From assembly GCA_022495995.1 (NCBI GenBank), contig JAFEMH010000987.1, positions 1 through 64,000 of the forward strand: a stretch of 64,000 nucleotides of DNA. The letters are read 5' to 3'. Positions 54,034 through 64,000 of this stretch are shown one piece after another; the stretch's first letter is position 1; every line of letters begins with the position of its first letter. A program made the translations under genes and the position numbers. The DNA comes from Adenophora triphylla var. japonica. Its lineage: Eukaryota > Streptophyta > Magnoliopsida > Asterales > Campanulaceae. The notes under the pieces were generated by a model. It ran no database searches. It was not told the DNA's origin and was given only the letters and a program-made list of their open reading frames with translations.

Positions 54034-55913
54034 TGTAAGTGCTCCAATTTGAGTTGTTAGTATTTTCGTTAGAAAACTAACGAAAACCCTAACATCCTTA
54101 ACATTTCTAACAAGACCTAACTTTTCTAACAAAGCAAGGGTAAGTTGGGGATTGCTATTTGAGGATGGACAAGGAAAAGAATCTCACAAATGGTGAATTT
54201 CCGAAACTGGAAGTTGCTGGAACTGCAGCTGGTTGAGTATTTGAAAAATATATTCCTCTTGTCCAAAGCCTGGAGCAGCATTTAATGAACGATTACACGC
54301 CGGACCCATCCGCGCGGATGCTTTTGAAGTTTCCAGAGGCCTATAAATAGAGCCCCTCAGTCTCAGAAAAAACAGGAAGAACAAGTCACTCACACAGCAC
54401 CTTGGCGAAAATATTATAGAAAACTGTGGGAATTCCTTTGAATTGCCACCTTTTTCTTAATCATTTTCCCAAATCTCACTCACTAAACACTCTCAAACTC
54501 AAGTCTCAAACACAAATCCAAGGAAGATAGGATACCACCATTGGTAAACCCTCCTTCTCCTTGCCTTAAACCTCCCTCATCCATGCATGCATCTCACATT
54601 TCAAAGATGTAACTTGTTTGTTGTCCATCCCTTGCCCTAGATCCAAGAGGATCTCCATGGAAGTTCATCTCCATGGATGATCTTCTATAAGGATCAACAT
54701 TCCTTCTAAATTGTTGTCTTTTATCTTACATAAAATAGTTGTTACTTGGCCTAAAAGTGTGGTCACCTTGGAGCTCATCTCCATAGATGATCATACTAAA
54801 TGGTCCATGTTCTCATTTCATGTCATTAATCTTTGTTTGACCTAAAATGAAGTCATCTTGGAATAAATTTCCATGGATGACCATTTTAAAAGGTCCAAAT
54901 TATTTCTTACTTACTTGAAAGGGTTTTCCAAAAATCAATTTTCACAACATAAATCTTTATTTCAAGATTAAATCTCCCCTTCCCAAGCAAATGAAATGCT
55001 TCAAGTCCTAATGTATCCTAAGGATGGCTTGATATAGTAGATCACCACTAAACATGTCTAGTGATCACTAATCAAAGCCTAAGGAAATGGGGACAAGCAT
55101 GGATGCAAAACCCTTAAAATCACATTTTCCTTCAAGAACATATTGCTGTCCAGTAGCATTGTTCTGAGACCTCAGTCCATTTTCCTATTTTTTGGACACA
55201 GTAAAACTTGGAATTTGGTTTTGACTATAAAATACTTTTTGTAGCCAACATCCATAGAATTCCAGAAATATTTTTACTTTATTTTTTACGTGAGTCTAAC
55301 TCCCTTTTTCAAATTATTTTCCAAAGGTCAGTTTAGCAGTCTCTGGAAATCCAGATTTCACATCTGTGATTTCCAGAGGGTTTTGGTCCATCAAATCATC
55401 TCCAATCATAAAAATATTTTGTAGTAATCTTATTTAAGATGTTTTGAACAACTTTCATTCTCTGACTTTCCCCAGATTCTGAGATTTTAAAGCTCTTAAA
55501 TCCATTTTAAAATCAAGTGTCCACTGTCTTTTTCATTCTGGCAGAATTGACTTTCAACTTCGAGGAGTCTTTTGAGCACCAAAACTCAACCCTAAAATCA
55601 CACCAAAAATCATGGGACTTTTTTAATGTCATACTACAAAGAGTTCTCAATTTTTAGTTTTCTCAGTTTGCATTTATTTTAAATAAAGAAACACACACAC
55701 ACACACATACAAATGGTTTTTAAGCTAGGAAGACTCGTTTTATGAGGCACTCCGGGTGAACCCTAACGTTCTTCCCGGAGTGTAACGTGACCTCCAAACC
55801 CAAATCTCTCATTTTGGGCATTTTTCAAAGTTTTGGCCCTTAAAATAAAAATAGCGTGGCGACTCCGTTTTTGATTTTCTAAAAAGAAAAATCTCGGTGG
55901 GCACATCATCACA
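54034..55913 (+). repeat. element A 3' LTR
   Basis: The LTR is 1880 bp and pairs with 7776-9654. It keeps the intact promoter elements CATCCGCGCGGATG (54307-54320) and CTATAAATAG (54341-54350), 21 bp apart. Confidence 0.92.
54307..54350 (+). promoter_or_regulatory. CG palindrome and TATA box, A 3' LTR
   Basis: This is a perfect 14-bp palindrome followed by a canonical plant TATA box. The inner TCCGCGCGGA is identical to the core ahead of both antisense genes of A. Confidence 0.75.
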
Positions 55914-57989
55914 AAACCACATCCATCAAATACCCCCAAACTTATCTTTTGCTCGTCCTCGAGTAAAACAAAACTAAACAAAAACAAAACTACCCTAACA
56001 AATAAAAACAGTCAATAGAAAATATTTTTGATATGTTCTCAATACATACAAGGTTGCCGACCAAACAAGTCTCAGATTCTCACTTAAATATGCTAAACAA
56101 GTGACAATAAGAATATGCAATTACAATTACATTAATACATCTAACCCACAATTTTTCACCTTGGCCTGAATGATTAATGAAATATGGGAGATCATGATCA
56201 CTAAGATAAGATTGTTTATGGGTTCATTAAGACATGCCCTACATCACAGATAACAAACGATTCCATATACAAGGATACTCATATGCATGATTAAGCACTT
56301 GTCAACCCGATTACTCAATATTGAACAAAAATATGGCTCAAAGTTAAAACCACAACAATTGTGGGGCTAGGTTCACGGGTACAAAAGAAGGAATGGACAT
56401 ACAAACACAAGAATGTGGAACTAAAAGTCTTCAATTGCATGTTACTTTTTACGGAATTTTATCTTTCCGCTCACCTTCGTTTCCCTGATGCTTCAACCCC
56501 CAAACTTGACTTTGTCATACTTTATACGAAAGCATTCCCTCGCTCAATATAGGTCACTTATCAATCATACTTCACAAAATTAGGGGCAAGCTGATTTTTT
56601 TTTTTTTTGAACTTGAACTTGAACTATTTTTGGTTCTTGCCCCCTTTTTTACAATTTTCATCATATTCCTAACTTTTGACCTTCCTCACTCATTCACTTA
56701 ATTTCCCTTTGTAACCCCCAAACTTATCTTTTCTAATTCCACATTCTTGCAAAGGTAGGATAAACCTATTCTAGGTGTCAAGGGTTAGGGAGTAGGCGTC
56801 AAATGAATGCGAATGGTGGTCTAGATGTTCCATTCTTTCTAAAAGGCTCAAAGTGAGATCAAGTGACAATTCATATATACACAGTAACGAGAAAGTCGAA
56901 GGCTCACAAGAGGGTTGTCAAATAAATAAAAGCCATAAATATCAAGTAATCTATTGATGTGTTATTGACAAGTGTGCAACCATGTTCTAGGACCCCCGAG
57001 AATGTCAAAGTGAACCCATAAAGGACACCTAAATTAATGACCATGATCAAGAAATATGATGGAAGTGAATGGTGGTGAAATTGTGTCTTACATGTATTAA
57101 TGCAATTCTAATAAACAAATTCAAATTGGCACAAACTAGAACAACTCAATCAAAATCCCTCAAATCATCACAGACATTGGCCAACTTCCTAACATATAAT
57201 GAGAACAAAATTTTCAAATTTTTCATAAAAACCAACTTGGAAAGATATCTACCCCCAAACTCAAAATATGCTATGTCCTCATAGCAAAGAGAATAAAACA
57301 TGCCTTGGGCTTGAAGGAGATACGACACAACAGAGCAAATAAATAAAGCAATTAAAATGTACCAACTTGGGTTGCCTCCCAATTAGCGCATCTGGTTAAG
57401 GTCGTTAGCCCGACCGTTGCTCCCAACTAAATAGGATTTCAGGTGGCCACATTCTCTTTGGCCTTGGCTTTCCTTCCCTTGGCCCACCTTGCACATTAGC
57501 GGGCACAAACGCCCATAACTTACCACAAAAATTCACCCTTTGTTATAAGCTCAGGTGGAGCCCAAGGGATTTTCTGAATCTTTTTCTTGCCATTTTTCTT
57601 TTTCTTCATTTTCTTTTTCTTGGGGACCTCTCCCCCAAACTCATTCTCAGCCTTAGTCTTATCACAATCATTCACCTCATCTTCCTCCACAAAATCAAAA
57701 GAGATGTTATCCTGAACACACATCTTAGCAAAGAAAGTATCAGAAATATAAAGAAAACAATACTCTTCCACATTAGCACATGAGTCCTCATTATTAGATT
57801 TTAGAGGGAAGAAAGATTTTAATGGGGACACCGACCCCTTTTGGGATCGGACTAGGGGGTGATACGGGCCATCACAAGAACCAAGATTGTCGCCCTGTTT
57901 TTCACGGCACACAAGTGGGAACCCGCACTATCCCTAGATTTCTCACCGTCCTTCAACAATACTTCACAATCATCACTCTTACTAACATG
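55914..57989 (-). mobile_element. element D: end of 3' LTR and 3' internal region
   Basis: Bases 55914-55928 complete the 3' LTR of D. On the minus strand the internal region ends in the purine tract (55931-55950) preceded by a CTCGAGGACGAGCAAAAG stretch. Further upstream is TTGGGAGGCAACCCAAGTTG (about 57361-57380). Both strings are of a type common in Athila-like elements. No gag, pol or env motif is present in this part. The region is cut at 57990 by the insertion of element E. Confidence 0.6.
57520..57912 (-). pseudogene. lysine-rich ORF fragment in element D
   Basis: This is a 130-codon open frame with an acidic stretch (DFVEEDEVNDCDKT) and a lysine run (KKKKMKKKKNGKKK). It lies upstream of D's 3' UTR on the coding strand of D. 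I do not recognise a domain. It could be the tail of D's last ORF or chance. Confidence 0.3.
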
Positions 57990-58411
57990 TGTAAGTACCC
58001 AAATCCGGATCGTTACAATCCGTTAACTCCCACTTTCCAAGTTAACGAGACTTTCCACGACTGCCCCGAGCATTCAAAATCAAAGTGTATTAAAAACTCG
58101 TTAAGAACACGTGAAAGAAAATACTTTTCCAAGAATACGCAATTTCTGGGACTGTTTCGACATTTATTCGGACAATTATTTAAAAAATAGTCAAAACCCG
58201 GCCAAGCGGGGCAAAAAACCATTTCTTAGTGACTAAGCAGGACACGTGGCACGCATGCACGAGCCCTCGGGTCAAAATCAATCAAATCCCAGGCTAAAGA
58301 GACCAAAATTCCCTCAAACTGAAGGACAGGACAGCCGGCCTATTTTACGTGATCGCCCATCAGTCTCAGCAAATCTTTAAATACCCAAAAAGCCCTCCAA
58401 ACTGAAGAAGT

Positions 58412-58454
58412 GGCCGGTCGGCCTCTTTTGCACCTTGAAATTTCCTATAAATAG
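58412..58454 (+). promoter_or_regulatory. CG palindrome and TATA box, E LTR
   Basis: GGCCGGTCGGCC (58412-58423), followed by TCTTTTGCAC, lies 21 bp before CTATAAATAG (58445-58454). Another CG element (GCCGGCC, near 58334) lies further upstream. Confidence 0.65.
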
Positions 58455-58889
58455 CAGCCTCCTCCTTCATTTTGATGGCCAATCTTTCTCATCCCAAGCC
58501 CCCTCAAACACTCCCAGCCGTGTCTCAACCCTTTTCATACCCCGAAACGCTGCCGAAACGTCGTCGAATCGACGAAAACTCAAGTGTTAATGAGAGTTAA
58601 CTAGGGGAGGTTCTGCCTACATGAGAGCATAATTTATCTCCTCTTTAAACACTTTCCAAATACGTACCATAGGAAGATAGAGCCAATACCAAGCCATTGG
58701 TAAACTCTCGCTCTCAAATCTTCTGTTTCATCTCTTCTTATGCATCCTACGCTATTTCTGATCCGATACAAATCTTCCAAATGTAGACAAAATGCTGTCT
58801 ACGGGTCTCGAAGTGATTCTCTCTCTATCACTTTTATCTTTCGAGAAAAGTGATTTAGGGTTAAAACGAAGATCTTGACCCACTTTTAT

Positions 58890-59220
58890 CTATTATGTCA
58901 TTTACCGTCCGAACTGTTTGGTTAGTCTATCGTCATTTCTATAGTCCGAACTGTTTGGTTCGTTGATTGTTATTTACCATCCGGATCGTTTGATCTGTTG
59001 ATATTGTCATTTACATATCACTCTTTACAGTCCGAACCGTTAGATTCGTTGATCGCATCTTTTACCGTCCGGATCGTTCGATCCGTTGATACTGTCAATT
59101 CAATACTGTCATTTACTGTCCAAATCGTTGGGTTTGTTGATCGTGTTTACTTTAACGTCCGAGTCTCAAACTGACTTGTTGATCGTCTTTTCAATACCGT
59201 CATTTACTTTGAAGGCCTTT
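58890..59220 (+). repeat. imperfect repeats in E LTR, unit about 60 bp
   Basis: There are about six diverged copies built on GTCC(G/A)(A/G)A(C/T)(T/C)GTT-n-GTTGAT-n-TCATTTAC. They lie downstream of the TATA box, so they are in the transcribed leader. Confidence 0.7.
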
Positions 59221-59589
59221 TCCTTCTCGTCATTTTATCAAAGAAGAAGAAGGGTAACGTTATAATACCCGTTTCAAAATCAAACTTTGTCCTTCTCCGT
59301 CGTTTTGTCAAAAAAGGTAACATTATAATGCCCGACTCATTTTTAAAACCTCTCATTCAAACTCCTTTTCAAACTCCTCTTCAAAATCAAAGTTTGCATT
59401 ACAAACTCCTTTTCAAAATCAAAGTTTGTCATTCAAACTCAAATTCAAGTTTGTCATTCAAACTCATTTTCAAAAGTAACACGAACACACACACACACAA
59501 AATTTTCGAGAAAGGTAGAAAGACTCGTCAATACGAGACGTTTCAGGTGATCTCTATATACTCTTCCTGAAACGTAACATGACCTCCGA

Positions 59590-59870
59590 ACCTAACAATC
59601 TCTTTTCAAACAGATTTTTCCTAAGTTTTGGCTCCTAATCAAAACAACCTCCTTTTCAAACAGCTTTTTCCTAAGTTTTGGCTCCTAATCAAAACGGCCT
59701 CCTTTTCAAACAGCTTTTTCCTAAGTTTTAGCTCCAAATCAAAATGACCTCCTTTTCAAACAACTTTTTCCTAAGTTTTGACTCCTAATCAAAACGACCT
59801 CCTTTTCAAACAGCTTTTTCCTAAGTTTTGGCTCCTAATCAAAACGACCTCCTTTTCAAAATAGTCCTTT
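59590..59870 (+). repeat. about 56-bp tandem repeat in E LTR
   Basis: There are five copies of a unit containing CTTTTTCCTAAGTTTTGGCT and CTAATCAAAACGACCTCC. A and B have one related unit before the LTR end. Confidence 0.88.
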
Positions 59871-59967
59871 TCAAAGTTTTGGCTCATAATACAAAATGGC
59901 GTGGCGACTCTCTTTTTCGTGAAATCAAAAACCAGCTCGCACCCCTAGCTATCCGGGTAATTTTAGT

Positions 59968-59985
59968 TGGCGACTCTGTTGGGGA
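59968..59985 (+). other. element E primer-binding site
   Basis: TGGCGACTCTGTTGGGGA differs from A at one base and from B at two. Confidence 0.8.
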
Positions 59986-60261
59986 CTTAACATGTTTTTT
60001 CAAAACTCCTTCGTTTTAAAAATATTCCGTGGGTCAAACTTTCGTTTACCCTTCCTCGTTTTTGTGCGTGTTCATTCTCTCCGTGCTTTGTGTTATTTGC
60101 TTTTCTTTTCAAAAAAAAAAAAAATCAAACAGCTTCGGTTTTCAAAACATTGGACTGTTTTAAAAAAAATGTGTTGCTTTTCATCTCTTTTGAAATCATA
60201 ACATGTTCATGCATATTCGTTCATAACTGGTTTTCGTGCAATATTTTGAACTGCTCATAAA

Positions 60262-60560
60262 TTCTTTAAAACTCATTATGAAAATCTCTATTTTACTCAG
60301 AAAAAGAATTTAGTGACCGCATACTACTTGCACCGTTACCATGTACACTGCACACTACAACCCTTAAGTTGGGGTGACCGTTCAGCTGCAACTTGATTGG
60401 CCTTCCTATGCCTCTCTCATAAGCACGGGGTTATCCCAAACAGCCCATCCTAGCCCGTGTAATCATGCACTCTTTGTGTCACACTTCGTCCAAGACCTTG
60501 GTTGGTTTTTGGCTTAGTTCGTGTCATAAAGCCTAAGTGTATGGTTTTTACACCGATCTC
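60262..60560 (+). other. conserved leader block (E copy)
   Basis: The landmarks are the same as in A and B. The micro-ORF 60278-60313 encodes MKISILLRKRI and a stop. Confidence 0.65.
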
Positions 60561-60648
60561 CCTCACAAGTCAAAACTTAAAGTTTGAGATCAAAGTTCGT
60601 TTCTCGACCTGGAGTCTTAGCTTTTGTCTTTGACTTTGACGCAGAACC

Positions 60649-61150
60649 GTGTTAAAAAAACATACCTGTAGTGATGCACGGAAAATTCAGGCTTTACGAA
60701 CTTTTTATTTTGTTTTAGAGTCACCACCTATATTATTGATTGGAAATATAGAAAAAACCATTTTGAAAAGATTTTGGGTTCGGGGCTTAAGTGATGGATT
60801 TGGAAGGTCAAGGAGTACCCCATCTACCCAATCCGAAGATTGGTCTTCCTAAAGAGGGGTTTTCAAAGAAAAAAGACATTTTCAAATAAACAAACAAAGG
60901 CATCCATTTAACTAACTTTTAAAATAAAACCACATATAATGAACCTTGTGAAGGATTATTTCTTTCTAGGGACATTTCGAAGGGGCGCATTCATAGGTTC
61001 CTTCAGGTAAATTGCACGTAACTTTGTTTAGGTCAAAGATATAAAGTAATCCAAACGGTCAAACTGACCAGCCAAAGGAGTGTCTTAAAATGCCTAGAAA
61101 AATGCATGAGGGAAAACGTAGTTCACACATAAAAGAGAGTGAGTGAGTAA

Positions 61151-61202
<52 letters not shown>

Positions 61203-61911
61203 AGAGAGAGAGAGAGAGGAATTATAAGTTAAAAATTATAAATCCTGAGTTAACCAATGACCGATATTTAAATATATAAAACCAATCTCACACATGTATA
61301 TATTCTCACAACATTCATTCATTATAGTCCTGCAAAATAGAGTTAGAACAAGAAAATGATGATTGGATTCGAGTTCTCTATCGTTAGGAAGACCCTAATG
61401 ATAGAGAAACTCAGCAAAACTGAGTCTGGATCCTCTTTGCGTGTCTAAATCGAGCTATGAACTTCACTTTCAGATAGAAGAAACCAGAAATCAATTAACT
61501 TGAATGCTTGTCTCTTACAAGATAACCTAAGCAGTGAGCAGATTTTTTTTTCAATTTTTTGCAAAATCAATTGAACAATTTAAAAATACCTAAAGCATAC
61601 AAGTCTAACCCACTTAATTTTAAGTCCCCAGCAGAGTTGCCGCTGTGAGAATAGTGAAAAAACACATTCTTACTGCCTCCTTCCTAATCTCTTTTTAATA
61701 TTGAGTCATCATTTTTTGGAACATAAACCAAATCTGAATTTTGAGAGTTCAGGGGTTAATTTATAGGATGGAAAGGTCAAGGAGCACCAATCCTAACCAA
61801 ACTCATTATTGGTCTTGCTTCTAGGTATTTTTAACTTGTTCAAATAATCAAAATTAACAAATAAGTATGCAAAAAAAAAAATTGGTTTTTATTAATTATT
61901 TGAGATGTTGG
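60649..61911. other. unclassified repeat DNA
   Basis: No coding region is supported. Two diverged copies of a segment (about 60715-60855 and 61700-61825) share GAGTCA(C/T)CA, GG(A/T)AAGGTCAAGGAG(T/C)ACC and ATTGGTCTT. They resemble minus-strand LTR-end sequence of the Tat type but I cannot place borders. A GA microsatellite is listed separately. Confidence 0.4.
61154..61219. repeat. (GA)n microsatellite
   Basis: There are about 30 GA units with one interruption near 61199-61203. Confidence 0.95.
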
Positions 61912-63545
61912 TGTGAATGTGGGCCATCGGGATTGAACCATTTTATGGGTCGTCGTTCACCTCGGTTTGAAGACACCGATTTTATTGAAAAACGGAGTCG
62001 CCATGCCATTTTGATTTCCTCAAAACTTTGAAAAAAAGGATAAGGTTTCGGATGTTAAATTACTCCTTGGGAAGAACGTTTGGCGTTCACCCAAGGAGCC
62101 TTGCAAATGCCAGTCTTCTTAGATCCAAAGTTTGTGCTTGTTTGTGTGCTCGTGTGTATGCATGATTTGAAAAGAGGAGGGAATGTGCCAAGTTTATCTG
62201 CCGGACATATAAACCAGTTAAGAAGGTTATAGCTCGGGATACCTTGGATTTGATGTTTTCCGGATTTTGATCCCGTGCTCATTTTGGACTTGTGATCTTC
62301 ATTACGAGACTTATCCACCCTTCCGTTAGGTTAATCAACCATTATAGGCGTAATAGCCTTGGTATGTCTTAAACTAACGTTCCTTGGGGATTTAGTCACA
62401 TGTGATCAAGAGGGGCTCGTCTTTTAAGTCCAAGAATGAGACTCTTTAGAAAAGGATGAATCTTTGTCCATCGATCCTACATCTTGAAATGATAACGATT
62501 CATAGGGACATTTTATGTTCGTCTCAAGTGATTATCGGAGATGTCGGGACTAAGATCCATCGGTTTCTAAAGGGACAAAGATTGTGGCATTTTTATGGTG
62601 GAAACGATGTAAAGATGGAGTCTTTACACCGATTCTCACCACAGAATGCTCCATGAACCACAAGACTAGGGGAAAGGGGTATAAAGATTGGATCTTTATA
62701 CTCATCCTATGTCTTTTGTGCCTTAGAAGGCTTTTTAGACAATCCTCGGAGAGAAAGATCCATCTCTAGGGACATGGGGAAACAACTTGAAAGTAAAGAT
62801 TGCATTTTTAATGTAAAAAGGCAAAGGGACATCACATCATCATGTGGTAGATCTTCCCTAGAACAAGCCACTTGTGGAACCTTTTTCATCCTTGGGAGAG
62901 GATCTCCAATGAATCATATGTGTAGGGGGAGTGGGGATATGATGATTACATTGCAAAGATAAAAACTTTAAGACAATAAATCAATATAAAATGACAAGTA
63001 ACAAGAATATAAATGACAAATAATAAGTAAAGCAAGGTAATATGAGAGTAGATCAAGGGGAAAGGAAGGAGAGAATACCAATGTTGGTTCTCTCTATCTC
63101 CCAAGGGGATTTTCCTCTTTAGGAATGGATTAGGAAGGGGTTTGCGTATGAGGGAGGTGAGTTTTGAGTGTTTTTGTTTTCTGGAAATTCGTGTATTAAT
63201 TTGGACAAAGTAACAGTGCTAAAATTTCCCTTTAAAACGAATAGAGGAGGCCTCTATTTATAGGCTGCTGTGTGCTTCCTAAAGAAGCCGCCCGGCGTGA
63301 ATCTGTGGCAAAAGAAGCCGCCCGACATTATCCTCTGTCGTGTCAGCATGTTTCTAGATTCATGCAAGGTGGCAGCTAGAGGCTTCTTTCCAGCGAGATC
63401 CTGCTTGGAATTCTAATTCCTAGCAGGTCTTTCCTCCCTTGGAAAGTTTGGAAAAGTTTCCGAATTGCCCCTAAACTTTGTGAATGTTTGGGGAATTGCC
63501 AGGAAACATTAACTGAAAGGCATGAGCCAGATTTGGGTACTTACA
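61912..63545 (-). mobile_element. element F: solo LTR related to B
   Basis: On the minus strand the sequence starts TGTAAGTACCCAAATCTGGC at 63545 and ends CACATTCACA at 61912, with the same termini and internal landmarks as the B LTR (GCGACTCCG near the end, GTTCTTCCCAAGG, hairpin array). It is about 1634 bp. The flanks are GTTGG (61907-61911) and GTTAG (63546-63550), a 5-bp duplication with one mismatch. Neither side shows a PBS or a purine tract, so it is best read as a solo LTR left by LTR-LTR recombination. Confidence 0.8.
63254..63326 (-). promoter_or_regulatory. CG boxes and TATA box, solo LTR F
   Basis: On the minus strand GTCGGGCGGC (63326-63317) and GCCGGGCGGC (63296-63287), each followed by TTCTTT, lie upstream of CTATAAATAG (63263-63254). 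The nearer box is 23 bp away. Confidence 0.65.
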
Positions 63546-64000
63546 GTTAGGTTAATGTGGTTCGAGACCATTTCCATGGGTTGGAGAGGCTATAGGGTAA
63601 ACCTTAGTTTAATGGGATTGAGCTACTCTAAAAAGTCAACTAGTGGAGGTGAGAAGAAAAATATGAAAAACTGGAGTTTACCGTATAAATATTGAGTTTA
63701 CAAGTGATAGCCTTGACAAAGGCTTAATTTCAGTGCAAGGGAATGATTGATGCAAATTTGAGAGAGTAATGATGGTGTTTTATGTACTATTTCGGGGAGA
63801 GAACGCAGCAAAACGTGTGTCGAAGGCGTGTTAAGGTCCCAAAACAAGGAAGAGGAACCCTTGTATTTATAGTTGTCCAAGACTTGATGACCAAGAAAAG
63901 GAGTTGTAAGTCAAGAAGGAATCGAAGTCACAATCTTGATTAGGAGTGAATCAGTGTAGATATCAACCAAATCTGATCAAATCCCGAATTAATGGAGCAA
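63546..64000. other. unclassified flank
   Basis: No coding region is supported. On the minus strand TATAAATACAAGGG (about 63862-63875) is a possible TATA box. The segment may belong to the repeat interrupted by solo LTR F. Confidence 0.3.

Larger units (their letters stand above)
7776..55913 (+). mobile_element. element A: Ty3/gypsy Tat-lineage LTR retrotransposon, nested
   Basis: This is a complete element bounded by two similar LTRs (7776-9654 and 54034-55913) that both start TGTAAGTGCTCC and end CATCATCACA. Flanks are AAACA (7771-7775) and AAACC (55914-55918), a 5-bp duplication with one mismatch. Order: LTR, PBS, leader, gag/protease, pol with dual RNase H and integrase, conserved hairpin, two antisense genes, 3'-UTR tandem repeats, purine tract, LTR. 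It was later split by element B in the leader, copia C after the protease, and a CACTA transposon in the reverse transcriptase. Without insertions it would be about 19 kb, within the usual size of large Tat/Ogre elements. gag has no recognisable capsid part and pol has a few lesions, so it is not autonomous as it stands. Confidence 0.9.
57990..59965 (+). repeat. element E 5' LTR
   Basis: The LTR is about 1976 bp, with its end inferred from the PBS (it reads TTTTA instead of the usual CA end). It contains two internal repeat arrays (listed separately), an AC run near 59486 and TGGCGACTCTCT (from 59902) that mirrors the PBS. Confidence 0.75.
57990..60648 (+). mobile_element. element E: 5' LTR and leader of a third Tat-like element
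   Basis: The LTR starts TGTAAGTACCCAAATCC at 57990 within D and ends at about 59965. It is followed by a PBS and by a leader with the block conserved in A and B. No gag or pol follows: recognisable sequence stops near 60650, so the element is truncated or interrupted there. The 3' LTR is not in the window. Confidence 0.8.

Noticed and set aside
57069..57284. Open frame in element D on the plus strand
   Set aside because: Antisense to D, AT-rich and without recognised motifs.

Overview
The window looks like heterochromatic or intergenic DNA of a flowering plant, probably a eudicot. It is almost entirely transposable elements: Ty3/gypsy Tat-lineage elements with an extra archaeal-type RNase H and antisense genes, a TNT1-94-like Ty1/copia element, an Athila-like element and a CACTA DNA transposon. 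GT-AG introns, TATA boxes and a Stowaway-type MITE also point to a plant. I see no intact host gene, no tRNA or rRNA gene and no prokaryotic feature.

Layout. Positions 1-6254 hold three decayed blocks: a copia relic, an unrecognised multi-frame coding relic, and a Ty3/gypsy reverse transcriptase/RNase H relic. An Athila-like element D (minus strand) is inserted at 6255; its 3' LTR is itself split by element A. Element A (7776-55913, plus strand, LTRs of 1879/1880 bp) is the main structure. It is interrupted by element B (9909-27948, a second Tat-like element, duplication gttgg), by copia element C (31277-36470, duplication cataa) and by a CACTA transposon (38169-44145) that lies in the codons of A's reverse-transcriptase active site. 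After A, D's internal region continues (55929-57989). It is followed by the 5' LTR and leader of a third Tat-like element E (57990-about 60650), unclassified repeat DNA, a solo LTR F (61912-63545, minus strand) and unclassified flank. LTR divergence read by eye (A about 2 percent, B about 1.3 percent, C 3 differences in 571) agrees with the nesting order.

How the parts work together. A and B share one plan: LTR, primer-binding site, conserved leader, gag, pol on the plus strand, a conserved hairpin just after the integrase, two minus-strand genes, 3'-UTR tandem repeats, a purine tract and the LTR. The first antisense gene resembles the DUF7745 family. The second is a four-exon plant mobile domain gene; the exon count and phase-0 junctions are the same in A and B. 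In A the first antisense gene is open throughout and the second has a single nonsense codon, although pol and gag are damaged.

The most interesting signal is a promoter module. A CG-rich palindrome sits about 16-30 bp upstream of a TATA-like box, both in the LTR and ahead of each antisense gene. The palindrome core is specific to the element (TCCGCGCGGA in A; CCGCACGG, CCGTACGG and CCGCGCGG in B), and related boxes occur in E and F. This suggests coordinated control of sense and antisense transcription. That interpretation is inference.
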